From Scytalidium lignicola (lineage: Eukaryota > Ascomycota > Leotiomycetes), in the NCBI GenBank assembly GCA_002812745.2, contig NCSJ02000043.1, forward strand, positions 124,001 to 188,000: 64,000 bases of DNA. The letters run 5' to 3'. The position numbers and the translations under genes are program-made. The notes below the pieces were generated by a model, which was given only the letters and a program-made list of their open reading frames with translations, had not been told where the DNA came from and searched no databases. The stretch's first letter is position 1; every line of letters starts with the position of its first letter. Below are positions 10,555 to 21,895 of the stretch, piece by piece.

Positions 10555-11790
10555 TCACACCAAAAGATTCAACACACAGCGCGCTCCATCATTATCGTTA
10601 GAAGTTGGGCCATTAGTCACCTTGAATGGCGTGCCTCCAATAGGGAACTGCTAGATCTCGCCACCATCATTATCAGAAGCATAGATGGTCCCGTTATTCA
10701 TCCCATACTGAGCGCCCCAAGGATTCGCCCTGACTTTTGGATAATTAGCAACATTTTCCCACCTAAGTGTAGTCAAGTTGAACCCTATCAAAGTGCTGCC
10801 TCCAGATGTGTGATTTTGCGCAAGACTATACAGATATTGGCCTTGATTGGGAAGATACACCCAGTCATCCACGCGTAGACCGAAAGTACTGGCGATGACT
10901 TTTTGCATGACTTGTCCGTAAGTAGGGGGAACCTGGGTAAAGATCATATTGCCACCAGTTCCACCCATTATTTGCTATCCAGTATCGGCCATTGAGATCA
11001 ATATCCCCTAGGTTGACATGAGGCGGAGCGGCTGCTTCGGTAATCTGTTCTGAGGAGTCATCAGAGAAGACCCGAAGGAGAGAACGATTCCCTGTTTGAT
11101 AAGCATAGATATAGTTATCCAGGGAGTTGTGAGCAAGTACGTTCGAGGAACTACCATCCCCAATACTTTTCTTTACTGCCATGTTGGAGCCTGTGCTGAG
11201 GTCAACGCGATAAAGGGTAGCATCCCGAATAAGGTATCCGTATTTGTCACAGCTCAAAGTAGGTGCAGATGAAGGGCAGGACGAGATGATCGATGTAGTA
11301 GTAGTAGTAGTTGTTGTTGTAGTTGTTGAGTAGGATAGGGAGTACTTGTAGTAGTAGTGGTAGATTCCGGGCAAACAGATGTGCTATAAGCCGTGCTGGT
11401 TGTCGGGGTCCAGGAAACACAATTATGGGGTGGGTTGGGGTTCCATATGCATGTGGCCGTCGTAAATTTTCTCTGTGAATCCGTCACAGTCGAGACAAAC
11501 GTTGTCTCAGTGGTACGCGGATAAGTACTGGTCTTTGTTGCGGTCTTCGTAATGCCCAAAGATACAATCAGGTATGCGATAACATCTACCACAAGGGGAG
11601 GCTCGCACAAGTCAAGGATCCCTCCTAGGCCAAGGTCGAGTCCAAGCTCAAGCCCCAGTCCGAGACCGAAGTCCAGGTCTCTGCTTTCAGGTCCACGATC
11701 TGAGACTGGGCTAGCTGTGAAATGTGCTCTTGGGGATAGAATGGTCGAGAATGCCCCTATAACACAAAGAGAACGTCTAAATGAAGCCAT
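10555..11790 (-). pseudogene. Secreted DUF6923-like protein, broken by two frame changes and a nonsense codon
   Basis: The minus-strand frame starts at 11790 with a signal-peptide-like N terminus (MASFRRSLCVIGAF) and a Thr/Ser-rich stalk (TTTST repeats), followed by a beta-propeller-like segment (CDKYGYLIRDATLYRVDLS, GDIDLNGRYWIA, WWQYDL). The frame changes inside the Thr repeat near 11340-11370. It changes again at a C run near 10950, where WWQYDLYPGS should continue into TYGQVMQKVIASTFGL. Finally TAG at 10651-10653 stands where EIWQFPIGGTP would be expected, a TGG-to-TAG change, with about 34 further sensible codons to a TGA at 10555-10557. The family is common in fungal secretomes and its function is unknown. 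Repeat slippage or sequencing error could explain the frame changes but not the TAG. Confidence 0.72.
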
Positions 11791-12117
11791 AATTGAGCAA
11801 GATCAAGTGAAACCTGTGACTTGTTGGATGATTAGCAATGGGATGGTGAGACTTATTTTGAGCATCATAGCATCAATTTATACAAAAGTCTCAGACGGAG
11901 TTCACAGAGGCTCATGTTAGATGTGCAAAATCATCAAGAGGCTGGCTGAGGACCCTTGACAGTCAAAGTACGGCACTAAGCTGAGTTTTTTCTTCTAGTC
12001 AAAAAAGATTGGTCCTGCATTTGACAACATCTTGGACGTCGGAAAACCGATATCTGCAGACGTAAAATTCTAATTCTCAGCATATTAACTCGTTAACTCC
12101 ACAGGACTTCATATTGG
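11791..12117. other. Intergenic, no feature seen
   Basis: This short gap lies upstream of the DUF6923-like relic and downstream of the transporter gene. Nothing in it could be supported as a gene. Confidence 0.5.
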
Positions 12118-13185
12118 TTACGTAAAAGCCGCCAACCCAATGCCACCTGCAAACATAGAGGCAACGCTAATAATACTTGACAACGAGAGCATCGACATCC
12201 CACTAATACCATGTCCAGAGGTACACCCTCCAGCAATCCTTGCACCAAACACCATCACAAATCCCCCTGCAACTGCTCGAATTGCTGATATTTGTATATC
12301 GCTCTTTACCATCAATGAAGGAGCATAGGAAGCAACAGTGTAACTACCTGCTAATATTCCCATTGCGAATGTAATTGACTTTATAGAGAGCGCTTTATCA
12401 TCACTTGATTTCCCTCCCCGTACGTAAGTAGCGCCTTCCCGGACGCACCGCGCCAAATCTTCATATGCAATAGATACCCCTACAAGGTTTCCCGTGAGAA
12501 GAAGTGATGCAGCTTGAGCGCCACCAATGAGAAGACCGCCGACTGCAGAGTGAAAGAGGACGGGTCGGTGTTGTCTAAGAGATATCACTGCCGATATAAC
12601 TACTAGACATGCTATCTCATAGATCATAACAGCAGAGCCCTTGCTAATATGAAATTTCTCGTATATAGTCCGTATGGCCTTGGTATCCACGTGAGGACTT
12701 TTCTTGCGCAGATACTTGGAGACCTTGAGATAGAAGAGTCCTCCAAGAACTCCTCCCACCATAACCAGCATACCAGAGCGAACACCCGTCACAGCCTGAA
12801 CTAAAGAAGTCCCAGGACATGCTCCTGAGAGGCTCATTCCAGTTCCAATTAACAGACCTCCCACGATATTGCCGTCATATTTGCTAAACCAGCCAAAAGA
12901 CGATGCAGCTCGAGGAGTAGTGTTTGAGAGACCAAGGCGATCGAAAGCAATTATGATAAGACTGTAGAGATCTGTCAGATATTGAGCCCGAAAAATAAGA
13001 ATGTTTATATGTAAAAAGGCTTACGCGCTGGTTGCACTAGCACTAAGAAAGACCTCTAACATGTGGAAATCTCGCAGTTGCATCTGCGATATGATAACGG
13101 CGGGCGAATATACCCCTGAAGCCGCCAGAGCTGCACCGAATAAGGTTCCCGCAGCAGCCGAGCTAACTAAATTTACTGACATCAT
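12118..13185 (-). CDS. YeeE/YedE family sulphur-compound transporter
   Basis: Two exons, 13185-13025 and 12961-12118, give 334 residues with matching phase across a 63-bp intron (GTAAGC...CTACAG). The protein is almost entirely hydrophobic helices. It carries the two family signatures with conserved cysteines, GACPGTSLVQAVTG in the middle and GGCTSGHGISGMSMLS near the C terminus. Bacterial YeeE/TsuA proteins bring in thiosulfate using such cysteines. Fungal members are uncharacterised or only predicted, so uptake of thiosulfate or a related sulphur compound at a membrane is inferred. The start is the first of two tandem ATGs (13185, 13182). No sulphur-metabolism gene is adjacent. Confidence 0.87.
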
Positions 13186-14029
13186 GATTAAGATTTTTTA
13201 TAAAAAACCCCCAAACTCCTTTCCTTCCTTTCCGATTTCTAAAGGTCTAAGTTCCTCCTCCTTCGCTATGCACTTTTAAAGAAATGTAAAGTAGGGCGGT
13301 TTTAGTATCGGCGAGCTCTAATTTGCCACTTGGAAAAATTGCGTGATTCTCCGGATCCATTAGGACTACTATCAAAATCAACGCCGTGCTTGTTAATTAG
13401 TCGCCGAACTAGGTGGGCTCGGGGACCTCATCGGCGTATAAAACTATGGGGACTGCTTTCATAGTACGAACTACGTTAGCAAAGTATTAGCGTGAAAGGG
13501 CTTTAAATTAACCAAAGTCTCGTGCTAACTTCCACGAATATGTTCTTGAGCCATTCAATCTAAATTTTTCTATGTACTCATTTATATAAGCGATTTGCAA
13601 ACTTATGCTAGGCACAGCACGAGTTTTAACAAATTTAGGAGTCTGATACCTTGTCATGAAGTACGTCTTGGATAAACGTTTCAAGGTCGCGAATACTTAC
13701 TTAAGTTGTTCTGGTACAGTAAGTTTCATGTTACAAAAAAGATGATAAAATGGTACGAAGCTAATATACTTGCCTCTCTTTCCTGTCCTTCTTGTAGGCG
13801 GTAGAGAAAATATATAAAATGAATACTATTTTATTTTCTCAGTTAACCCAGCTAGTCAATGGCGACGCTTCTGTTCTGAACGACTCGTGGTAATAGTTCT
13901 GACTGTCAATTATTCTTCCAATAGGGCGGCTCCCTTCCAAGTAACAACTCAACTACAGCCCTATTCTCTTTCATAGTAGCATGCCATAATGGGTTTATTT
14001 GCATCTTTTACCCTTTAATATCGACCCTG
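13186..14029. other. Intergenic, no supported gene
   Basis: Moderately AT-rich sequence with no recognisable domain on either strand. Confidence 0.45.
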
Positions 14030-14560
14030 CCTCTGTATGGCAGCAGATCAAAGGCGTCCGACTTTTCGTATGTTTAAACTCTTCCTCGGCTCCAACCTCA
14101 AACAGCAGCTTAATCACGCCCTCCTAACCATATTTAGCAGCCATACTTAGCGCTTTCTGACTCTTGAATCCTTTGAGTTAATATCTTCCGGGCCAGCAAC
14201 TAGCAGGAGATTGTCAATATACTCCAAACCTCTATTTTCTGCCAAACTTGAAGGGCCCAGCCTTAAAATCTTTTAGAATCGGCGTTAAAGCCATCTAAAT
14301 TCAACAAATTCGACAAAATCGTAAATACTTTCCCATTACCTTTCTCAACAGCTAACATTAATAGCGTTTTGGTCACAATACTTTTATTACACGTCAACAC
14401 TGCTAGAAAAAATGGCGTGTGGTTTAACCCATTGGCTAACTTAATAATATAAGAGAAAATAGTTTTGCTTCTCAGGAGAGTTCGGAGCAGGACGAATACT
14501 ACATACCTGGTCCTAGATATAGAGGTCAAAAGTAGCAAAGATGCTCTTCAGCTTGTCATC
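14030..14560 (-). pseudogene. Ankyrin-repeat relic
   Basis: On the minus strand two neighbouring frames carry ankyrin-like text. The segment 14538-14263 contains NHTPFFLAVLTCN and TLLMLAVEKGNGKV. Below it, about 14160-14030, reads QKALSMAAKYG, stop, EGVIKLLFEVGAEEE, then SRTPLICC. Stops and frame changes separate the pieces and no start or complete repeat array can be built. It looks like the wreck of a larger ankyrin protein. It may share ancestry with the intact one at 8-10 kb, but the remaining text is too short to tell. Confidence 0.5.
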
Positions 14561-17100
14561 TGTTTACATACTGTCCATACTTTTGAGTAGGTCTAATTTT
14601 ATGTTTTCAGTTATCTCAAACAGAACGAAGTCTTTTGCAAAATGGTACCCGAAGATTTGCTATTCATACAGTACTACATAAACATCTAAATAATTGAGCG
14701 GAGTTGACTAAACATCCTAACCTGCGTTCCTATAAATGGGAGACCAGCACCCAATCCAAAAAGTTTAAAGAGATTGTAGAGCAGAGAAAATAATAACCCA
14801 ACGCCATCCAAACACTCATCAAAAACATCTTTATCCCTATCTCAACCATCATAATTCGAATGTCTAAAAATCATGTTTTTTAACGTCTAGTTGGAAAAAT
14901 GACTTGTGAGTTCCCTTTTCCATCATTCCAATATCTAGTCCCATCTAAATTCTCATAGCTATAGCCCCCATCTCTATAACCCAATCTTGTCAACACTTTT
15001 CTTTCTTTCTTTTTTGGCCACTTTTATTATAAATATAGGAGGAATAGTGACTCACTCATGGGAACGATATGTATTGCCCTTATTAGTATCCTATTATTAG
15101 CTTTTTATGAATCTTAGAAAATTTCGAACAATAGGAATTTTACCTTCTGATTTATTCCGCGGCGAATCTTGGGGCGAGGAGTCTTTGTACTTTTGCTTCT
15201 CAGAGCCGCAGTATTCGAGAAAGTAGTATTTATGGCGTTTGCAAGTCTGGGAGTCACACCTCTGAACCACATATTGTTCTGGGTTATGCAAATATGGTCT
15301 CACGTCACAAGGCTTGAATGATCTATATATTTGCAGATAATGACTTCTGAAGATTTGGATTCATAACGTATTGCCAGTTCTCGCTTTTATACATTATTTG
15401 AGACCCAGGATTGATGCATATCGGTTTGTTTATCATAGAATGTTTGTAAATAGGTGGTTGGGCCAATCATCTCAAGCAGGTCCTGATAACCAAACTATTC
15501 ATACATCTCGATATCTATGGTGTGGTGGTACAATCATCTAGCAGCCAACAAAAGGTGTCGCAGGCCATAAGGATCTAACACAACTTTGCGAGAACGCGTT
15601 ACTCGACACTTTCAAGGTCGAACGCATACCAATGGATTGGTTGGTCGTCGTTGTCTTTCTTCTATTCCTATGTCTGCCTTAAGCATGCTGGTTTTCAGTA
15701 TCCATTCATTCACCCCCTTCTCCTAACCCCGCACTGAATTTATCCCTGGTGATTCGTGCCAGCACAAGGGAGGCTGAAAATGTACTGTAAATTCTCAGCC
15801 ACCATTCGAACCCATCCACTAGTTATGAAGTTGCCAAGTACTTCCTACAATCTCGTTGAACATCCACAATATTTAGGAGGCTGCCAACTTCGAATCATCG
15901 AATCATCACACATTAGATATGAAACTTGAATGAATCGGGATTGCAAAAATCCATAGGGTTCTCTAACCAACTAAAATCTAATATACTCATGGGTTTATTA
16001 GTTTATTTTATTTTTATATTCAGTACAAAATCTCAAACCCACCTTTGTGGTTAGGTACTTAATTTCCGTTGTTTTCATATTGCTGGATCGCCACGTGAGC
16101 TAATGAACGCACCAACTATTATGTATTTCTACATTGAATAGATTGAGGCAGCTCAAAACTTTGTTGTGCCTCTTCCGTCTTACATCTTTAAGCAGCAGGG
16201 CACAGCAGGGCACTCGAACAGATAAAGCAGGAGGAAGATTGCCGAGAAGGATCTCGTAGATTGTGTCAGCTTTTTAGGTTTCTAAAATTAATTTCCAGAA
16301 AGAGCGTTCCGTAGAGGATATATATAGTTAATATTTGGCCCCCAAGCTTGCAAGAGACTCAATACAACAAATTTCTCTTTCAGATACAAGACTTGGTGGT
16401 CTTGCCATTCCTTTTCTTCCACCAATGTTGTACATCATTGGACAGCATTCGGCAGCCTTCTGGTACCGGCATATAACCTCGGAATTATCCTTAGATTCTT
16501 GTGAAACAAACGTTACTAATAATTTAAATGCTATGGTCATAGTCATTAATTTTAGGGGATACGCTGAGCGGCAGAATAAGATAGCTTGAGATAATGTAAA
16601 GGACAGAATAGTAAACTGACGTGAGATTCAGCTCAGCTTGCTCAATATCAACAGGATCACTACCCCAGCCACTCAACGGGATCGAATGTTTAGATACGTA
16701 TCATGTAAGTAATACTGCAGTATGCAGGAAGCTAATAATAGCGGAAATGAAGGAGTTAAATATAATCGAAATTGGTCAGCGACTGAGTTTCCCGTCACAA
16801 CAAATTCTCGCCCACGCACTTCCATAGATGAAAAATCAGAACTATGTTTTAGTGGTGCAAATGGAAAAATAAGTCGAGATGCCTTTTTTCTTCTGTGTTC
16901 TTATTTTTTTTCAAAAATCAAAGGTAACACCTATTCGTAGGTTGTTTTTCCCTCTAACAACCCCTAGACAAATTATTCGCACACGCTTTTTAAAGACCGA
17001 GACTCCGGGATGATACAAAGGTTCAAGCCTTCCATCTGTCGTAGAAAATTTGCATTACTCATTCCTCATCTCCCTCAAATACGTTTATCAATCATTAACA
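14541..17100. other. Long intergenic region, no supported gene
   Basis: About 2.5 kb with only short open frames. A minus-strand frame at 15303-15097 has two Cys and two His but no family signature. The upstream flank of the ankyrin relic (14.6-15.0 kb) may contain more of the same wreck, unreadable by eye. Confidence 0.4.
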
Positions 17101-18065
17101 TTAACTCAAACTCTCATCACAAAAGAAATCAAATGCTGCATCCGAACTCTGGAGAGTTGGGAACGAAGTCTGCGTGGCTGATGAGATAGCCGCAACGCAC
17201 TTATCTTAAGAAAATTTGTCAACCGCCGTTATCCCTTACATAGAAAAGTTCTTGCTCAAATCGGAGGCCCAAAGGAAAGGGAAAATTTGGATTGGAACAT
17301 ACCTTGTTGTGTATCACAATCCCCTACGGTAAAGCCAGCCGATTTATTCGAATTGGCAATGTCGGCACAGGAGTTATGTTGATCATTGCAGGAGCGTTGA
17401 GCTGCTGAATCGAAGTCCGTCTAGAAAATAGAAGATGTCGAGATTAGTTTGAATGTAGGAAAAAGAACGGAAGACCTACGAATGTGTTGCCATCTACCTC
17501 AAAGGGTCTTGATGACTGTCCTGATTGTGTTATCTGTTCAGATGGTGAAAAATTAGCCCTTTTCACTTTAATTTCTTTTGTTTTGTAACCAGGAGATGTC
17601 CTTAGTTTCTTCATTTACTCTTATCCATCCCCAGGCAGTTCAAGAGTAGACTTCAGCATACTAAACACTTACCGGAGGCGCAATAGAACCACCCAAAGCT
17701 CCAGAAAAGGTCTATAATTTAACCACATTAGCCCAATCCTTCTCAATCGCAAAATAGCCACTCCTATATAATCCATTTCAGCACTGACCTCCACCACACC
17801 ATGTGTACCTCCCTACGAAGACTCCCAGTTTCTCTCTACTCTATCGGAAAAANGGGGGAAAAAATAAAAATNNAGNNNANANANAANCCANANNAAAAAA
17901 AAAAAAAATTTGACGCACCTGCAAATTCATCCCTGTCGCTGCTCCAGCTCTCGGAAATATTCCTCCCACATGAACCGGAGATCTATACTCGACGTCCCTC
18001 TCTGAAGCGGATGCCCACGCCACCAACATCACTGCTTGAGCCAGAAGCGCAGAGAATAATTTCAT
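17101..18065 (-). CDS. Small secreted cysteine-containing protein, five exons
   Basis: Exons 18065-17919, 17711-17673, 17533-17480, 17420-17303 and 17204-17101 join in frame to 153 residues. Each has sensible splice sites (for example GTAAGT, GTATGT, CTGAACAG). The N terminus is a clear signal peptide (MKLFSALLAQAVMLVAWASA). The mature part has GALGGSIAPPITQSG, RPFEVDGNTF, a Cys segment SCNDQHNSCADIANS, then VGDCDTQQDKC, and ends SDAAFDFFCDESLS. I recognise this as a widespread small secreted protein type of filamentous ascomycetes, function unknown. Its likely place is the cell wall or outside the cell. The first intron contains the run of Ns at 17853-17895, so an extra small exon cannot be excluded. 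Four of the five exons are too short to stand out as open frames. Confidence 0.75.
17853..17895. other. Poorly resolved bases beside a poly-A run
   Basis: Scattered Ns next to an A-rich run mark a region of unreliable sequence inside the first intron of the secreted-protein gene. Similar isolated Ns beside homopolymers occur at about 18312, 18330, 18355, 19003, 25462, 27352, 34597, 49446 and 51452. Confidence 0.9.
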
Positions 18066-19200
18066 TTTTGTGGTATGCTATAATATATCACCGTCCTCTC
18101 TCCCCTTTCTGTGTTTGAGATAAATAAAGCTGATATCCTCGATGATAGAAGCAAAGTATGTTTGATGATGTACCGTTGTTACGCGTTCGGGATGGAAGGA
18201 TTAAAGATACGGCAGTTTTAATTTGAGAGATATGGGTGCGTCAAAGATGGTTTTTCTTTCAGTAAGGATTTGGTATCGTATACATTTGATAGAATAGAAT
18301 AATACGGTTTTNAAAAAGAAGAAATAAAGNTTTTTTTTTTTGAGAAAAGGAAAGNAAAATGCCGGTTTGAACGTGCCGCTGATGCTTTGATGCGCTCTGC
18401 CCATGATGTTTTGTTGCGGGAAAGTGCTGAAACTGAGTTGAGGGGAGGGGTTGAAACTCAAAGTGTATGATCACCACCACAGCAAAAGCCTCTCCACATA
18501 CAATGACGCAAATAGGGCTACCGAAGTTATTTATAATTTAAAGCGCTTGCCATCGAATCAAAACAGAATTAAAAAGGTTATTTATGAATTATAGAGGGCG
18601 TGAAACTTTCGCTACTAAAACACCATTGATTTATTCTATTATAGACTCCATTTCGCTATATGCAACTAAAACTCACATGCACAATTCCCCTTCCTAGAAT
18701 CCGTAGATGGAAGGGAAAGAGAAGCAGCTCAAATTATTAAGTAGGTAGTGGTGGTGATTTCATGACAGGTTTTATACCCCCCAAAGTTTCAATGCCAGAT
18801 GTATAAAATATATATGCACCGGATTGCGAAACAGAAAAAGGGAGACAAAACGGGCAGTGGGAAGAGAGAGAAAATGGGGGCCATTCATTGAGACAATAAT
18901 TGCGTTCGCCTGATAAAAAAAAAGCCTCAAACTTGTGTTCTTTGCAAGTGGTATGTCCGTCCTTCTAGAGTAATGCAGCAAAACGTAAATTCCTACCCAT
19001 ATNAAAAAAATAGGCGCAAAAGGGTAAAGTGGTCTTTGGATGTGGATATGGATTGTGAACCCATTATGTTGATGCATTCGTTGTTCTTCGGAGGACAACA
19101 TATGGAGCAGAAAATCCCATCATCGTAAACCAACGCCAACACCCGACTGAAGCGAAAAGCAGCAAAAATAGGGTAAAACACCCGATCATTTATTTCTCCG
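18066..19200. other. Intergenic, homopolymer- and N-bearing, no supported gene
   Basis: Upstream flank of the secreted-protein gene and 3' flank of the mucin-like gene. Open frames on the minus strand (for example 18772-19101) show no domain. Confidence 0.45.
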
Positions 19201-20112
19201 TTAGAAGTTCGCGCTGGCATTGACCCGTCCTGGGGTATGGTAGCTCTCTAGCGTGCTCTGGAAAGGATTAGGTGCACCTGTGCTGATTGATTCCTTGCCA
19301 TGTGAGCTACTGACGTTCCTATATCCCATCAATCCATCCTTCTCCTCGCCATCGCCGCCGCGACCCCAGATTCTGTATGCGACATATGCCAAGGCACCGA
19401 TAACAATGGCACCACCCACACCGCATACTACACCGATGACTGTAGTCTTTGTCCCAGAAGACATGCCACTGGAGGATTTGTTACTGCTGTCACCAGCGGT
19501 GGTTGCGGTTGGGAGCGAAACGGTGGAGGAGGAGACCGAAGTAATGGTAGAGCTACCTTCGGTTCTCACAACAGTGACGATACGGACCGAGGCAGATGTT
19601 TGTTTGGATGGGGGAGTAGTTGTAGCCTTTGTAGTCTGGTCTGGCTGGCTGGTGGTGGTGGAGGTGTATTGCTGAGTTGATGCTGGTGGTGTTGAGGAGG
19701 GGGGTAATGAGCTTGCTGGAGTTGTGGTGGAAGCAGGGACAGTTGAGCTATCAGGCGTCGAGGTGGTAGTGGTGGTTGTGGTGGTAGTAGTGCTGCTACT
19801 GCTGGTGGTACTACTACTACTACTACTACTACTTCTTGTATCAGATGTGGATGCCGGTGCTGGAGCCGAGGAGGCTTCCGTTGAGCCTGGTGTTGATGCT
19901 GGCTTGGAGGAGGCGGGTGGCAACGGGTCTGATGGCAGCGGAATGGATGCGCTTGCAGCGGCGGGATCAGAAATAGCGGCGGAGGCAGGAGCATTATTAT
20001 GATTCTGTCGTCGATGCATACGACCATCGAAACCGTGGGCATCCGTGATGGCGACGGAGCTTAGGAGGGAGAGGACGACGAGGAGTCGAACGATTTGCCG
20101 TTGGGAAAACAT
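19201..20112 (-). CDS. Mucin-like single-pass membrane protein, possible wall-stress sensor type
   Basis: The ATG at 20112 is chosen because it starts a signal peptide (MFSQRQIVRLLVVLSLLSSV, cleavage near ADAHG). The same frame is open further upstream to 20307, but that part lacks signal character. The 303-residue product then has a long Ser/Thr/Pro-rich ectodomain (about residues 45-210) with runs of Ser and Thr, and one transmembrane helix near 215-240 (VIGVVCGVGGAIVIGALAYVAY). A short charged tail follows, containing NPFQSTLESYHTPGR. This layout resembles Mid2/Wsc-type wall sensors and other O-mannosylated surface proteins, although no WSC cysteine domain is present. Sensor function is therefore only a suggestion. 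Confidence 0.8.
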   Translation of the reverse strand: MFSQRQIVRLLVVLSLLSSVAITDAHGFDGRMHRRQNHNNAPASAAISDPAAASASIPLPSDPLPPASSKPASTPGSTEASSAPAPASTSDTRSSSSSSSSTTSSSSTTTTTTTTTTSTPDSSTVPASTTTPASSLPPSSTPPASTQQYTSTTTSQPDQTTKATTTPPSKQTSASVRIVTVVRTEGSSTITSVSSSTVSLPTATTAGDSSNKSSSGMSSGTKTTVIGVVCGVGGAIVIGALAYVAYRIWGRGGDGEEKDGLMGYRNVSSSHGKESISTGAPNPFQSTLESYHTPGRVNASANF

Positions 20113-21693
20113 CGTGTTTGCGAAGTTAATGACGGCCGGTAGAATGGGAACAAACTCGATGGGTAGATGAACTGCTCTGATATGCCCGGCTTGAGGGGAA
20201 GAGAGAGAAGAAGTAGGGCGAGAATTATTCACTTCGTATTCGAATAGCTGGATGCGACGATTGATCGACGCGCTTGTTGTCGTGTTCAGGAGTCGCACGA
20301 ATGACAAGAGGAGTAGACAAAGAAGGGCAGCCGCCGTTCAGCGGATGGATAGTTTGCAGAGGACCAAGCAAATGGCTCGAGATGCACAAATGAAAGTCGA
20401 AAGTCAAAAGAAGAAAGAGAAAGAACGTGTGGATGAGATGAGAAGAAGGAATGTGGAATGTGGAATGTGGAAACGTGGAGAAAGAGTCGTCGCAGGGTGG
20501 TGGTGGATTTGCCCCCCAGGACCTGTTCGTGTTCCAAAATTCCAGCTTTTTTGCAACGGCCTTGCCGGATGGAGATGACTGGTGCCTGAGGTTGCAAGGC
20601 GTTATCCATCAGTAAGGTTTGACATGGTCCACGACCTAAAAATAACAGAACGTCAACAGGCGAATACGATGTCGACAAGGAGACCGTCATCAGCACTGCC
20701 TCAGAGCTACTCAGCGAATGAGATATTTTCAGGATTTACGGTACAGTATTGTACTCGAGTACTGTACAGTGCAGGAGAGTAGAGTGTTCGTGTGGATGGG
20801 GAGAGCTGCATAATCAATCAAACACAAAAGGTCAGCTTATGCTCTCGACCGTTGTGGTTTTATGTCCAGCTGCCGTCTATCTCTGACAAGATACTGTAAA
20901 GCACCAAGAGTCCAGCTCATGATCGACCCACACAACCGATTTAACTGAAACCAACCAGCGGCCCTATCCTCTCTCGTCCGTAAGGCGTCTGCAAGGGGCC
21001 TGGCGCAGTGAGAACCCCCTCGCACCGAAGATTCCTCGTCTTCTCTTCTCATCCACTCCTTCGCCGGAATCCAAGGCAAGACATCTCGTATCTCTCCAGA
21101 GGTTCGTCTGCTGAGAAAGGCATCGAGCAGCGCAAATCCATCCAGCGTCTCCTTTTCCGTTGCGATCCATTTAATTGTGACGGATACGGTAAGTGTTTGA
21201 CCATATCGTAAACGTCCTTGGCAATGACCACACTCCGGCTATTCGAGGGTCAAAGCCACGGCGGCCACAACCGAGAGAGTCCCCGAACGTGCCGGAAGCA
21301 TCACTTCCATAAAGTCTTCACTCTGCACAAACACTCTGAAATATCCTTTTACTTAAGCTTACAACTAACGGATTTGTTGATTTCCAATTTGATTCGGATT
21401 TAAATTATATCCGTAGAAAATGTTCTCTAACATTATTTCCAAAATTTTCTCCTTGTTCCAAGTCTATACCTATTTGCCCTTGTTTTAATTACCACTTCTG
21501 AACATTTCCATTTCTACTATTGTTGAGTTGTGATTTCATGCTTTTAATCATCTCTAGTAGCTTTTAACATCTCTATATCTTAATATGTCTACGGACTATA
21601 CTTAAAATTTCTTAATGCTAGGATTCTTCCTGGATCGGACAGACCTTGAGCTTAAGGTCTTTTTATTATTTATAAAAAGTAAGATTTTGTATC
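20113..21693. promoter_or_regulatory. Long upstream region of the mucin-like gene
   Basis: No supported gene. The first part is the promoter and 5' leader of the mucin-like gene. Short frames on both strands around 20.25-21.2 kb lack domains. A strong palindrome lies at 20741-20767. Confidence 0.45.
20741..20767. repeat. Palindrome centred on CTCGAG
   Basis: The 12-bp perfect palindrome GTACTCGAGTAC (20751-20762) is set inside a second inverted pair, GTACAGTA (20741-20748) and TACTGTAC (20760-20767). It could be a binding site for a dimeric regulator or a small hairpin. There is no direct evidence for either. Confidence 0.5.
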
Positions 21694-21895
21694 TGTTGGT
21701 AGATTATTCGTCTGTAGTCACGTGCTGGGCACGTGCAGTGTAGACTAGTCTAGATTAGGCAATGGGAGCTTACGGAGCTGTTACAGCTCCGCAACGCTCC
21801 CATTCCCCCTTGATAACAACGAACCACCATGAAAGCATAAATAGTATATTACGTAGAGTTACGTACCGTACCACGTGCTACAGGTGGAACCGACA
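21694..21895 (+). mobile_element. MITE-like element, copy B, with target-site duplication
   Basis: This 202-bp noncoding block aligns along its length with 10259-10453. It starts TGTTGGTAGA and ends GGAACCGACA, and is bordered on both sides by GTATC (21689-21693 and 21896-21900), consistent with a 5-bp target-site duplication. Internal hairpins are CACGTG-n5-CACGTG (21719-21735) and a long stem with arms at 21761-21780 and 21784-21804. No coding capacity, so any movement would need an outside transposase. Confidence 0.7.

Noticed and set aside
19253..20002. Long plus-strand frames opposite the mucin-like gene, rich in Val/Leu
   Set aside because: They are the complement of Ser/Thr repeats on the minus strand. 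No signal peptide and no domain, only low-complexity shadow.
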